The position numbers were made by a program, and so were the translations under genes. Positions 25,618 through 34,605 of a stretch of DNA of 64,000 bases are shown here, piece after piece. How positions within the stretch are numbered: the first letter of the stretch is position 1; each line of letters begins with the position of its first letter. Source of the DNA: Flavobacterium oncorhynchi (lineage in GTDB: Bacteria > Bacteroidota > Bacteroidia > Flavobacteriales > Flavobacteriaceae); contig NZ_MUHA01000007.1 of assembly GCF_002217355.1 (NCBI RefSeq), positions 245,519 through 309,518 on the forward strand, given 5' to 3'. The notes beneath the pieces were generated by a model. That model saw only the letters and a list, made by a program, of their open reading frames with translations, did not search any database and was not told where the DNA came from.

Positions 25618-26478
25618 TTATTTTGCGTTTTGGTTGTTTTTTAGCACATAAATATGCGACGAATACTCTTTTGTCCTTGACGCTTTTAAATTTGATCGCA
25701 ATCCGATAAAAAATGCACTAATAAAATTCATTTTCCCAGTTTTGTATTTTTCTGATAAAAGACTCACATAAAATGAATCAAATTTCATTGGCAGAACTTT
25801 TTCTAATTTCATATCTACTTTTTCAAAAAGTGATTGAATCGATTTTTTTGAAAAATGCCAAAAATGAATTGGCACATCATAAGCTGCCCAAAAAGATTTG
25901 TAATATTCGGCATCAAACGATTTAAAGTTTGGAACCGCAACAATTAATGTTCCAGTTGGTTTTAATAATCGTTTCAATTCTTGAATTTGAAGTTCTAAAT
26001 TTGGCACGTGTTCTAAAACATGCCACATTGTTACAATATCAAAAGAATGACTTTCGAGATCACTGATTTCATGCACAAACGAAATGCCTTTTTGAATTGC
26101 AATATTCTTTGCTCTTTCGCTCGGCTCTACTCCAACAGTTTCCCAACCATCATTTTTTGCTGTCAACAAAAAATCTCCAGTTCCAGCACCAATATCTAAA
26201 ATTCTTCCTTTATGAATTTGTTCAGCATTTATTAAATTCAGTTTATTTTTTAAAGCAATATTTTTTACAAAATGATATGCTTTTTCAAATAACGAACGTT
26301 TATTGTCTGTATGCGAAATATAATCTTCGCTCTCGTAATATCTTCCTAAATTTTCTAAATCCGGCTGCGGCGAAGTAATCAGCATATCCAGATTTTCATC
26401 ATAATATAAATCGAAAATTTCTTTTGAAACAGAATGGTCTTTTACAGTAAGAAAATGTTTTTTGTTTAAAACGTCCAT
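25618..26478 (-). CDS. Class I SAM-dependent methyltransferase
   Basis: The 286-aa protein has a Rossmann core with SAM motif I RILDIGAGTGDFL (about 100), acidic motif II TVGVEPSER, and the post-I block VTMWHVLEHVPN, like ubiquinone/tellurite-type methyltransferases. The substrate is unknown. The N-terminus (DLYYDENLDMLITSPQPDLENLGRYY) matches proteins seen in polysaccharide and lipid loci, so a glycan or lipid substrate is possible. It lies 300 nt downstream of mnmG. Confidence 0.8.
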   Translation of the reverse strand: MDVLNKKHFLTVKDHSVSKEIFDLYYDENLDMLITSPQPDLENLGRYYESEDYISHTDNKRSLFEKAYHFVKNIALKNKLNLINAEQIHKGRILDIGAGTGDFLLTAKNDGWETVGVEPSERAKNIAIQKGISFVHEISDLESHSFDIVTMWHVLEHVPNLELQIQELKRLLKPTGTLIVAVPNFKSFDAEYYKSFWAAYDVPIHFWHFSKKSIQSLFEKVDMKLEKVLPMKFDSFYVSLLSEKYKTGKMNFISAFFIGLRSNLKASRTKEYSSHIYVLKNNQNAK

Positions 26479-26569
26479 TTTTTAAATTAATAGTTTTAGT
26501 AGGTGCGTATAATTTAGACAAACCGAAGTTCGACTAATCTTGATTTGATATGATTTCAAAATTGCAAAA

Positions 26570-26587
26570 GATGGACAACTGTCCATC
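26570..26587 (-). terminator. Hairpin likely terminating mnmG
   Basis: GATGGAC pairs with GTCCATC around AACT. On the minus strand it is followed by TTTTGCAATTTTG, downstream of mnmG. The stem is short, so confidence is moderate. Confidence 0.5.
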
Positions 26588-26645
26588 TCTACAATTCTAT
26601 AATTTATTCTCTTTTTTTTTATAAAACGATATTTTTATAAAAATC

Positions 26646-26659
26646 GTTTCACGTGGAAC
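26646..26659. promoter_or_regulatory. parS-type ParB-binding site (isolated)
   Basis: GTTTCACGTGGAAC, the same hybrid form as one member of the cluster upstream of mnmG, 2 kb away. The match to parS GTTTCACGTGAAAC differs at one position. It lies downstream of mnmG. Confidence 0.65.
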
Positions 26660-26780
26660 AAAATTAAAATAGATTCACGTTTACTTTGTTTTAAACTTTA
26701 AGATCATGCAGAACAAAAATCAAATAAAACAAAATTTCAAATTCCAATATAATTTGAAACCTGAAACTTGAAACTTTCTT

Positions 26781-28652
26781 TTATCGTCCCATATAAATTA
26801 AAAGCACAGAAATATCACTTGGCGACACTCCGCTGATTCTTGAAGCTTGAGAAATTGTAACTGGTCGAATTTTACCCAATTTTTGTTTTGCTTCAATAGA
26901 CATTGATTTAATTTTATTATAATCGAAATTCTCCGGAATTTTTACTTCTTCTAAACGAGTTAACTTATCAGCGTTATTTCTTTCCTTTTCGATATAACCA
27001 GAATACTTAACTTGAATTTCGGCTTGCTCTAATATTTCTCTGTCTAGATTATTTTCTTCAACATACGCTTTCACTTTTTCGAATTTCAGCATATCTTCTA
27101 AATCAATCTGCGGGCGAGAAAAAACTTTAAACATTTTATCACCTTGTGTAATTGGTGCAGTTTCTTTCGCTTCTAAAATTGGATTTGTCTCCGCAACCGA
27201 AACACTTGTTTCTCTAAAAAAAGAAACCATCTTTTCAGACTCGTTTAATTTCTTTTCCATTCTTCGCAAACGAGCTTCAGAAGCAAGACCAATTTCATGA
27301 GACATTGGCGTTAATCTAAAATCGGCATTATCTTGACGCAGTAAAGTTCTATACTCCGCTCTTGATGTAAACATACGATATGGTTCTTCCGTTCCTTTCG
27401 TAATCAAGTCGTCAATCAAAACTCCAATATAAGCTTCATCACGTTTTAAAATTAATGGTGCTTTTTCATGCACTTTTAAATGCGCATTTATTCCAGCCAT
27501 CAAACCTTGCGATGCTGCTTCTTCATATCCTGTCGTTCCATTAATTTGTCCGGCAAAATATAACCCTTCAACCAACTTCGTTTCCAAAGTATGTTTCAAT
27601 TGTGTCGGCGGGAAATAATCATACTCAATCGCATAACCTGGACGAAAGAATTTCACTTTCTCAAAACCAGCAACAGAACTCAACGCTTTAAATTGAATAT
27701 CCTCTGGAAGCGAAGTCGAAAATCCGTTTACATAAACTTCACAAGTATTCCATCCTTCTGGCTCAACAAAAAGTTGGTGACGTTCTTTATCTGCAAAACG
27801 ATTAATCTTATCTTCAATCGACGGGCAATATCTTGGACCCAAACTTTTAATTCTTCCGTTGAACATTGGCGAACGATCAAAACCTTCTCTCAAAATATCA
27901 TGAACTTCCAGCGACGTGTATGTCATATGACAAGATCTCTGATGCGTTAACGGAACGGTTAAATCCGAATAAGAAAACTTATCCGGTTTTACATCTCCTT
28001 TCTCTTCATTCATTTTCGAATAATCCAGAGAACGACCATCAACTCGTGGCGGTGTTCCTGTTTTCATTCTTCCAGCTTCAAATCCAGCTTTCACTAAATC
28101 TTCGGTAATTCCAGTTGCAGCACTTTCACCTGCTCTTCCTCCACCGAATTGTTTTTCTCCAATATGAATTAATCCATTCAAAAAAGTTCCGTTTGTCAAC
28201 ACTACCGATTTTGAACGAATTTCAACTCCAAGCGAAGTTTTAATTCCTTTTATCTTTCCGTTCTCAATTATTAACCCTTTTACCATCTCTTGGTAAAAAT
28301 CTAAATTTGGAGTTCCCTCTAACATCATTCTCCATTCTTCAGCAAAACGCATTCGATCACTTTGAACTCTTGGCGACCACATTGCTGGTCCTTTTGATTT
28401 GTTCAACATCTTAAACTGAATTGCCGTTCGATCTGAAACAATTCCAGAGTAACCTCCAAGTGCATCGATCTCACGAACGATTTGTCCTTTTGCAATTCCT
28501 CCCATCGCAGGATTGCAAGACATCTGAGCTATGTTCTGCAAACTCATTGTAACCAATAAAGTTTTGGATCCCAAATTTGCGGCCGCTGCCGCGGCTTCAG
28601 ATCCTGCATGACCAGCACCAACTACAATAACATCGTATTCTTCTAAAAACAT
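26781..28652 (-). CDS. mnmG: tRNA uridine 5-carboxymethylaminomethyl modification enzyme MnmG
   Basis: MnmG (GidA), with MnmE, modifies the wobble uridine of several tRNAs using FAD and a folate carbon. The 623-aa protein has the N-terminal FAD dinucleotide fold VIVVGAGHAGSEAA, the CNPAMGGIAKG motif, GGRAGESAATGITE, the TGTPPRVDGRSLD block and the C-terminal ISGVSPSDISVLLIYM helix region. The length is typical. In many bacteria this gene lies near the replication origin with parAB. Here parS-type sites flank it on both sides, but parA and parB are not seen. Confidence 0.96.
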   Translation of the reverse strand: MFLEEYDVIVVGAGHAGSEAAAAAANLGSKTLLVTMSLQNIAQMSCNPAMGGIAKGQIVREIDALGGYSGIVSDRTAIQFKMLNKSKGPAMWSPRVQSDRMRFAEEWRMMLEGTPNLDFYQEMVKGLIIENGKIKGIKTSLGVEIRSKSVVLTNGTFLNGLIHIGEKQFGGGRAGESAATGITEDLVKAGFEAGRMKTGTPPRVDGRSLDYSKMNEEKGDVKPDKFSYSDLTVPLTHQRSCHMTYTSLEVHDILREGFDRSPMFNGRIKSLGPRYCPSIEDKINRFADKERHQLFVEPEGWNTCEVYVNGFSTSLPEDIQFKALSSVAGFEKVKFFRPGYAIEYDYFPPTQLKHTLETKLVEGLYFAGQINGTTGYEEAASQGLMAGINAHLKVHEKAPLILKRDEAYIGVLIDDLITKGTEEPYRMFTSRAEYRTLLRQDNADFRLTPMSHEIGLASEARLRRMEKKLNESEKMVSFFRETSVSVAETNPILEAKETAPITQGDKMFKVFSRPQIDLEDMLKFEKVKAYVEENNLDREILEQAEIQVKYSGYIEKERNNADKLTRLEEVKIPENFDYNKIKSMSIEAKQKLGKIRPVTISQASRISGVSPSDISVLLIYMGR

Positions 28653-29000
28653 TTTGTTTTATTATTCTCTGCAAACCGTTTAAGGCGATTCTCAGAATTA
28701 ACTTTATTTTCTTTGTTCCACGTGGAACCGAGTTTTTTTATTTCAGTTTTTTTTTCAAGTTTCACATTTAAAACCTCAAAACAAACTCGAAGGTTCCACG
28801 TGGAACATCTTATATTACATTCACAAAAAAATTAAATCAAATTTTAAAATGTTTCACGTGAAACATTTTAAAAAAAAATGTCAGTTTTTTAAAAACAACT
28901 TATCTGTTCCACGTGAAACACTTTCTAAAAAACCACTTAAAAACCGTTTCACGTGGAACAGTTTTTACATATGTCGACAATTTGAAAATAGAAAAATTAT
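28653..29000. other. parS-rich intergenic region between mnmG and ybeY
   Basis: This 348-nt, strongly A/T-rich spacer contains no coding frame of note. Its only repeated content is the palindrome family listed in the separate centromere entry, with runs of A or T between sites. Confidence 0.8.
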
Positions 29001-29020
29001 CTACTGTTCCACGTGAAACA
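28714..29020. promoter_or_regulatory. parS: Cluster of six parS-type palindromes (candidate centromere)
   Basis: Six 14-bp cores of the form GTTYCACGTGRAAC occur in 305 bp: 28715-28728 (GTTCCACGTGGAAC), 28793-28806 (same), 28851-28864 (GTTTCACGTGAAAC, the exact classical site), 28906-28919 (GTTCCACGTGAAAC), 28946-28959 (GTTTCACGTGGAAC) and 29006-29019 (GTTCCACGTGAAAC). Consecutive starts are 78, 58, 55, 40 and 60 nt apart. ParB binds parS and spreads as CTP-loaded clamps; the complex loads SMC and drives origin segregation. The last site forms the end of ybeY. Sites with Y=C/R=G may be the local Bacteroidetes variant. Confidence 0.85.
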
Positions 29021-29420
29021 TCGCAATTTTTTCATCTTCTTTAGAACGCATAAGTTCTGCTTCTGTATCACTCTTGTCTTTATACCCACAATAATGTAGT
29101 ATCCCATGAGCTAAAACTCTTTTCAATTCTTCCTCAAAAGAAACATTAAAGTCTTTGGCATTGTCCTCTACTCTTTCAACAGAAACAAATATATCTCCGT
29201 TCAATTCGTTACCAACTGTATAATCAAAACTGATAATATCAGTTAATGTGTCGTGATCTAAATACTCTACATTGATTTTATGAAGATATTCATCATCACA
29301 AAAAATATAATTTATTTCTCCCTCGTTTTTATTTTCAGAAACTATTACAGCACTTAACCAATCAGAAAAGGCTTGTTCGTTGTCTAAAATAAATTCTGTT
29401 TCGTAATTAAAATTGATCAT
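29001..29420 (-). CDS. ybeY: Endoribonuclease YbeY (rRNA maturation)
   Basis: YbeY is a metal-dependent RNase acting in 16S rRNA 3'-end maturation and ribosome quality control. The 139-aa protein has the LTDIISFDY motif and the zinc-site helix AHGILHYCGYKDK. The usual HGxLHxxGxDH third His is replaced by Asp, giving H-x3-H-x5-D, which I believe is common in Bacteroidetes YbeY. Its last residues MFHVEQ are encoded by a parS-type palindrome (29006-29019). The start overlaps the end of the DUF4175 gene by four bases. Confidence 0.93.
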   Translation of the reverse strand: MINFNYETEFILDNEQAFSDWLSAVIVSENKNEGEINYIFCDDEYLHKINVEYLDHDTLTDIISFDYTVGNELNGDIFVSVERVEDNAKDFNVSFEEELKRVLAHGILHYCGYKDKSDTEAELMRSKEDEKIAMFHVEQ

Positions 29421-32400
29421 TTTGTATTAAAATATTCTTGAACCTTTTGATTAAAATTCGAGCGCAAAGGTAGTGATTGTCTGTTTAATATCTCTACACT
29501 GTTTAAATAATCCGTCAACGAACTTGGCAAAGCATTTGATCGATTAGAAAACTCAGCTTTATTTGTTTCAGATTGTCGCTTTGTATCCTGTCCTTGTTCC
29601 TGAACTGCATTGTTTAGTTTTAGCAATTCTTGTTGAATATTTAAAATACGCTGCAGGTTTTCATTCTTAAAACCTTTATTCAAAATCTGCTTTTCCGATG
29701 CTTTCATCTGATCAATAACTGATTTACCTTGCATATCTAAACCCTGTTTTGCTAATTCTTTTTGTAATGCTTCACGAAGTTTAACTTGCTCTTTGTATAT
29801 TTCCATTATTTTTTCAGCATCACCTTCACCATCATTATCATTACTTTCTTTCTCTCCTTTGTTGTTTCCTTGACCACTTTTACCATCGCCCGCTTTTCCT
29901 TGTCCTGTTTTTCCTTGTCCTTCTTTGCTTTGATTTTGTTTTCCTTGTCCTTCCTTCCCATCTCCATTATCACCTTGCTGGCTCATACCTGGTTTATTAC
30001 CCTGCTTCATTCCATCTTTCATTTTATCAGCAAGACCTTTTTGCTTTTGAATAATATCAGGCAGCTGCATACCTTGACCATCTCCGGGTTTAGGCTTTCC
30101 TGCTCCTGGTTTGGACATAGACATTTGCATATTGTTCAATAAATCACTCAAAAAATCAGCTAATTTATTTGCAGAAGAAACAGAATATTGCTGATGTGAA
30201 ACACCTTTTGGAATCTGAACATCCGTTAAAGTTTCAATTGCTTTATCCATATTATACTGCACATTGCCAATTTCCTTCGTAACCTCTTCAGCAACTTTTG
30301 GGTTTCTAAGCGATAATGCAAACAAACTATCATCAATATGACGGAATTGCTGCTTTAAATTTTGCTGTATTTTTATGTTCTTTGTATAGGCCGAAGAACC
30401 TAATTTCATCGATTTAAACTGTTTCATAACATCTTCTTGAGATAATGAAAAAGCCAAAAGATTGTCAAGAATCTGACGAAGCATTGCAACATCTTCCTGT
30501 AATTGTTCTTGCTCTCCTGCTTCCATAGTAGATTGCATTTGCTCTGCCATAGACTTCATCTTCTTAGAAGCATTCTTCTGTTTAGGTTTAGCTGATTCAG
30601 TATTCTTCTTACCTAATTCTTCAGAAGCTTTATTCAAATCGTTCTCTACTTCTTTTTCTTTTGATGCGTCTTTAGGAATATCCAAAGGAGATTTTAAAGA
30701 GTTATTTTCTTGTTTCAAATCTTTTAAATCTTCTTGAATTTTATCAAAAGACTTATTAATTTCATCCTGTTTCTCTTTGTTATTTTCTTTGTTATTTGAA
30801 AGCTGTTCTTGCTTATCGGCCAACTTATTCAACTTTTCAGCAACCTGCTCTGCTTTCTTTTCTACATAAAAACGCTTTGTTAATTCAACTAATTGTTCTA
30901 AATTACGAGATTGATTCTTACTGATTTGTTTGAACTTTTCCATCTTATCAAACAACTCTTCGCTGTTTAATTTATCATTTAGGTTCTTCAACTCATCCAT
31001 CAATTTTTGATTCTTTTCTAAATCTTTCTCTGCATTGTCTAAACGCTTTTGCAAATCATCGGCAGTTTTATCTTTCTTTTCAGATTGAAATTTATCTAGA
31101 TTTTTATTCATCTTTTCAGCAAATTGCTTCATCAATTCATCTTGCTGTTTCTGACGTTTGATAAAATCATTGATCTTTTGCTGATCTTTAAACTCCAAAT
31201 TATCCTTTTCTTTACCTGTAGTTTTCAGTTTATCCATTTCAGAAAACTGCTTTTGCTGATTCTTTAATGACTTAGATAAGCTGTTAATATTTGCATTTTG
31301 CTGCTGTAGTTCCGCATCGTGAATTTCATCAGTTGTAGAAACACGATCTGAAAACGTAGATGACTTTGTGCTCTTAAATCCGTGCAGTGCATCATTGTCA
31401 AAAATCTCAAAATAGTATTCGTAAGATACTCCCTCCTGCACAGCAAGATTACTTGGGAAATTAAAAACAAACTGATCAAACACTCCTTGCTTTACAGGAA
31501 TAGTTCCACGTTTGGCAGTATTAGGTTTTCCATGTTCATAATAAACAACCTGAAGCTTTGACAATCCATAATCATCACCTAATCTTCCTAAAACATAACT
31601 TTTATCAAGCTTTAAACTATCAGGAGCAGGCGAAACTGTAATGGTTGGAAACTGATCTTTGATAACTGACAGCTGATAATCTAACTTTTCATAGTTTTTA
31701 ACCTTATTATTTGAAGTAAGGATTTGATAATCTGTATTTTGACTAATATTCTTAGCCAATTTAAACTCATTTTCAGCTTTATTAAACTTAAAAATTGAGT
31801 TTTCTTCTTTCCATACCACTTCTTGAGTAGATTGGGTTTTCATTTTCCAAGTTACAACGGTTCCTTCAGGTACAATTGCATTTCCTGTTCCTTGAATTAT
31901 CTCAGATTTCTTTTTTAAATACGACGGAAAATTCAAAACCATTTCGAAGTTCGCAATTGATGGAACTGTAATAACTTTTAATTCATAATCATTTGATGAA
32001 ACTGAATTTCCTTCAAAAGAAAACTGAACATCCGTTGTTGGCTTTTCAATCTTAAATTCAAACTTTCCTGTTTGAGATGATTCCATAAAATAGCTTTCAC
32101 TCCCAATATGGATCATCACATTTTCTGGAACGACATTACCTTCCGTTTCAACTTTTACAATAAAATCTTTGTTTTGTTCTGTTTGAAGATTACTGTTTAA
32201 AACCACAAACTTAAAAGGAGCCGGCGGCAAAAACGAAGCATTAAAGTGCACTACTCTATTAAAACTCTGCGAAATTATATTGCTGTTTCCAGAAACAAAA
32301 AAGACTGCAAACAGTAAAACCGGAATTAAAGCTAGTGGTAAATACTTTTTATTTGATTTAAAATTGATCGCATTTCCAAATGGAATTGGCTGCAATGAAT

Positions 32401-32806
32401 TTGCTTTTTGCTCAATCGAAGCCAGCATTAATTCTGAACTTTCTGCTGAATTTTCATTGGATGAAAGCTGTAAAAAATTCGTTAGTTTATCACTAACTTC
32501 AGTAAAATGATTTCCAATAATTGCCGAAGCCTGATTATAATCGATCCCTTTTTGAAGTTTGAAAAGTTTAAAAATTGGAAATAATATAAATCGAAATAAC
32601 AGAAAAACTTCTACTGCAATAAATACCCAAAACAAAAGTGTTCTTCCTGCAGGTTTTAACCATAGAAAATACTCAACAAAAAGGGTAAAAAGAAAATACA
32701 ATAAACCGAAACCAATAAAAAGAAGTCCTCCTTTTATCAATTCATTCATATAATATTTCTTTATAAATCCTTCTAACTTCTGATATATTGCAGATGATGT
32801 TTTCAA
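29417..32806 (-). CDS. DUF4175-family membrane protein with large coiled-coil
   Basis: This 1129-aa protein has two or three membrane segments near the N-terminus (about 25-80 and 155-172). A beta-rich extracytoplasmic part (180-460) precedes about 500 residues of Lys/Glu/Gln-rich helix (485-850) and a Gly/Gln/Lys low-complexity stretch (about 930-1000). This layout matches the DUF4175 family of Bacteroidetes, whose function is unknown. It overlaps ybeY by ATGA, so the pair is translationally coupled. It might be a surface or scaffold protein; no enzyme motif is seen. Confidence 0.75.
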   Translation of the reverse strand: MKTSSAIYQKLEGFIKKYYMNELIKGGLLFIGFGLLYFLFTLFVEYFLWLKPAGRTLLFWVFIAVEVFLLFRFILFPIFKLFKLQKGIDYNQASAIIGNHFTEVSDKLTNFLQLSSNENSAESSELMLASIEQKANSLQPIPFGNAINFKSNKKYLPLALIPVLLFAVFFVSGNSNIISQSFNRVVHFNASFLPPAPFKFVVLNSNLQTEQNKDFIVKVETEGNVVPENVMIHIGSESYFMESSQTGKFEFKIEKPTTDVQFSFEGNSVSSNDYELKVITVPSIANFEMVLNFPSYLKKKSEIIQGTGNAIVPEGTVVTWKMKTQSTQEVVWKEENSIFKFNKAENEFKLAKNISQNTDYQILTSNNKVKNYEKLDYQLSVIKDQFPTITVSPAPDSLKLDKSYVLGRLGDDYGLSKLQVVYYEHGKPNTAKRGTIPVKQGVFDQFVFNFPSNLAVQEGVSYEYYFEIFDNDALHGFKSTKSSTFSDRVSTTDEIHDAELQQQNANINSLSKSLKNQQKQFSEMDKLKTTGKEKDNLEFKDQQKINDFIKRQKQQDELMKQFAEKMNKNLDKFQSEKKDKTADDLQKRLDNAEKDLEKNQKLMDELKNLNDKLNSEELFDKMEKFKQISKNQSRNLEQLVELTKRFYVEKKAEQVAEKLNKLADKQEQLSNNKENNKEKQDEINKSFDKIQEDLKDLKQENNSLKSPLDIPKDASKEKEVENDLNKASEELGKKNTESAKPKQKNASKKMKSMAEQMQSTMEAGEQEQLQEDVAMLRQILDNLLAFSLSQEDVMKQFKSMKLGSSAYTKNIKIQQNLKQQFRHIDDSLFALSLRNPKVAEEVTKEIGNVQYNMDKAIETLTDVQIPKGVSHQQYSVSSANKLADFLSDLLNNMQMSMSKPGAGKPKPGDGQGMQLPDIIQKQKGLADKMKDGMKQGNKPGMSQQGDNGDGKEGQGKQNQSKEGQGKTGQGKAGDGKSGQGNNKGEKESNDNDGEGDAEKIMEIYKEQVKLREALQKELAKQGLDMQGKSVIDQMKASEKQILNKGFKNENLQRILNIQQELLKLNNAVQEQGQDTKRQSETNKAEFSNRSNALPSSLTDYLNSVEILNRQSLPLRSNFNQKVQEYFNTK

Positions 32807-32942
32807 TGTGAATCTATTTTATTTATAACCTATAAAAGTACTAATTTTAATTAGAAAATGATCAATGAGAAAATTAGTCAATTAAGCTACAAACAATACA
32901 TTATCTAATTAAACTCATTTTCTAATTCTCTGATTAGAATCG

Positions 32943-32950
32943 TATCTTTG
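32943..32950 (+). promoter_or_regulatory. Probable -7 element of gltX
   Basis: TATCTTTG matches TAnnTTTG and lies 17 nt before the gltX ATG. No good TTTG box is seen at the right distance, so only this part is claimed. Confidence 0.4.
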
Positions 32951-32967
32951 CAACAAAATTTAAACAA

Positions 32968-34473
32968 ATGTCAAAGCAAGTTCGTGTGCGTTTTGCACCA
33001 AGTCCAACTGGACCATTACATATTGGCGGAGTTCGTACTGCCCTATTTAATTATTTATTTGCAAAAAAACATAACGGTGTTTTTTATCTGAGAATTGAAG
33101 ATACAGATCAGACTCGTTTTGTTCCAGGTGCGGAAGCTTACATTATGGAAGCGCTTGAATGGTTAGGAATTTCTCCTGAAGAAACAGTTGGAAAAAATGA
33201 AAAATTTGGACCATACAGACAAAGTGATCGTAAAGAATTATACCAAAAATATGCAGATGAATTGATCAATTCAGGTTGGGCATATTATGCTTTTGATACT
33301 CCAGAAGCTCTTGATGCTTTAAGAAAAGAGCAGGAAGCTGAAGGAAAAACATTTATTTACAATCATACAAACCGTGAAAAATTAGATACATCATTAGTAA
33401 TTTCAGCTGATGAAACTGCTAAAAGAATTGCAAATGGAGAACATTACGTAATTCGTTTTAAAACTCCAGTCGATGAAACTTTACATTTAAAAGATATTAT
33501 TCGTGGTGATGTAAAATTTGAAACGAGTTTACTTGATGATAAAGTTCTTTTCAAAAGTGACGGAATGCCAACTTACCATTTAGCTAATATTGTTGATGAT
33601 CATTTGATGGAAACTTCTCATGTAATTCGTGGAGAAGAATGGCTTCCATCGATGCCGCTTCACGTTTTATTATACAGAGCTTTTGGTTGGGATGCTCCGG
33701 AATTTGCACATTTACCATTAATTTTAAAACCTGTTGGAAACGGAAAATTATCTAAAAGAGATGGTGACAAATTAGGATTTCCTGTGTTTCCACTTGAGTG
33801 GAAAACTGAAGAAGGCATTTCATCTGGCTACAGAGAAAAAGGATTTTTCCCAGAAGCGGTTGTAAACTTCCTTGCTTTGTTAGGTTGGAATGACGGAACA
33901 GATAAAGAATTATATTCTTTAGAAGAATTAGTAGAGGCTTTTGACTTAAACAGAGTTCATAAAGCAGGAGCAAAATTTGATCCTGAAAAGAACAAATGGT
34001 TCAATCATCAATACTTAATCAAACAAAATGATGCTGATTTAGCGAAAAGCTTCTCTCCTATTTTAGAAGAAAAAGGTTTCTCGACTCCGCTCGAAGTGAC
34101 AACTCGCATTGTATCACTTATCAAAGAAAGAGCAAACTTTGTTTCAGAATTTTGGGACTTAACTGATTTCTTTTTCCAGGCTCCAACATCATATGATGAA
34201 AAAGCAAGTAAAAACTGGAAAGAAGAAACTCCGGCTTTAATGCAGGAATTGATTTCGGTTTTAGAAAATATTGAAGATTTTACTTCCGCAAATATTGAAA
34301 CTATTGCAAAAGATTGGTTAACTAAAAACGAAATTGGAATGGGTAAAGTTATGCAGCCTTTCCGTTTGAGTTTAGTTGGAGCTCTTAAAGGTCCTCACCT
34401 ATTTGACATTGTTGAAATCATCGGAAAAGAGGAAACTATTTCAAGAATTCATAAAGCAATCGAAACTTTATAA
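32968..34473 (+). CDS. gltX: Glutamyl-tRNA synthetase
   Basis: This class I synthetase charges tRNA-Glu. The 501-aa protein has PSPTGPLHIGGVRTALFNY at the N-terminus (HIGH motif HIGG), LEDTDQ-like RIEDTDQTRF, GEEWLPSMPLHVLLY, and KLSKRDGDKLGF (KMSKS equivalent). A helical anticodon-binding half follows. Since a separate GlnRS is encoded at 38-40 kb, GltX probably charges only tRNA-Glu here. An intrinsic terminator follows. Confidence 0.96.
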   Translation: MSKQVRVRFAPSPTGPLHIGGVRTALFNYLFAKKHNGVFYLRIEDTDQTRFVPGAEAYIMEALEWLGISPEETVGKNEKFGPYRQSDRKELYQKYADELINSGWAYYAFDTPEALDALRKEQEAEGKTFIYNHTNREKLDTSLVISADETAKRIANGEHYVIRFKTPVDETLHLKDIIRGDVKFETSLLDDKVLFKSDGMPTYHLANIVDDHLMETSHVIRGEEWLPSMPLHVLLYRAFGWDAPEFAHLPLILKPVGNGKLSKRDGDKLGFPVFPLEWKTEEGISSGYREKGFFPEAVVNFLALLGWNDGTDKELYSLEELVEAFDLNRVHKAGAKFDPEKNKWFNHQYLIKQNDADLAKSFSPILEEKGFSTPLEVTTRIVSLIKERANFVSEFWDLTDFFFQAPTSYDEKASKNWKEETPALMQELISVLENIEDFTSANIETIAKDWLTKNEIGMGKVMQPFRLSLVGALKGPHLFDIVEIIGKEETISRIHKAIETL

Positions 34474-34496
34474 TAAAATTTCAATTCAAAATAGAA

Positions 34497-34538
34497 ACGC
34501 TAAGAAACATCTAACAAATGTTCTTAGCGTTTTTTTAA
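34497..34538 (+). terminator. Terminator of gltX
   Basis: AACGCTAAGA pairs with TCTTAGCGTT-like sequence around an ACAT/ATGT inner stem, followed by TTTTTT near 34531-34537. Confidence 0.8.
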
Positions 34539-34605
34539 TGCTTAAAAACCATATTTTAGAAGAATTTTCGTAAATTCCCAAAATCATAAACATAAATTAA
34601 AAACC

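Larger units (their letters stand above)
26479..26780. other. Intergenic region with terminator and one parS site
   Basis: This 302-nt spacer lies between mnmG and the methyltransferase gene. It holds an exact hairpin GATGGACA/TGTCCATC (26570-26587) and a single parS-type palindrome (26646-26659). It also has a T-rich stretch and a GAAACCTGAAACTTGAAAC-like run at 26755-26775. No gene was recognised. Confidence 0.6.

Noticed and set aside
28714..29020. CRISPR array
   Set aside because: The repeats are 14-bp palindromes of irregular spacing with A/T spacers and no cas genes.
29786..30142. 118-codon plus-strand frame rich in Phe/Ile/Ser
   Set aside because: Antisense to the Lys/Gln-rich region of the DUF4175 gene; composition is the complement of Lys codons.
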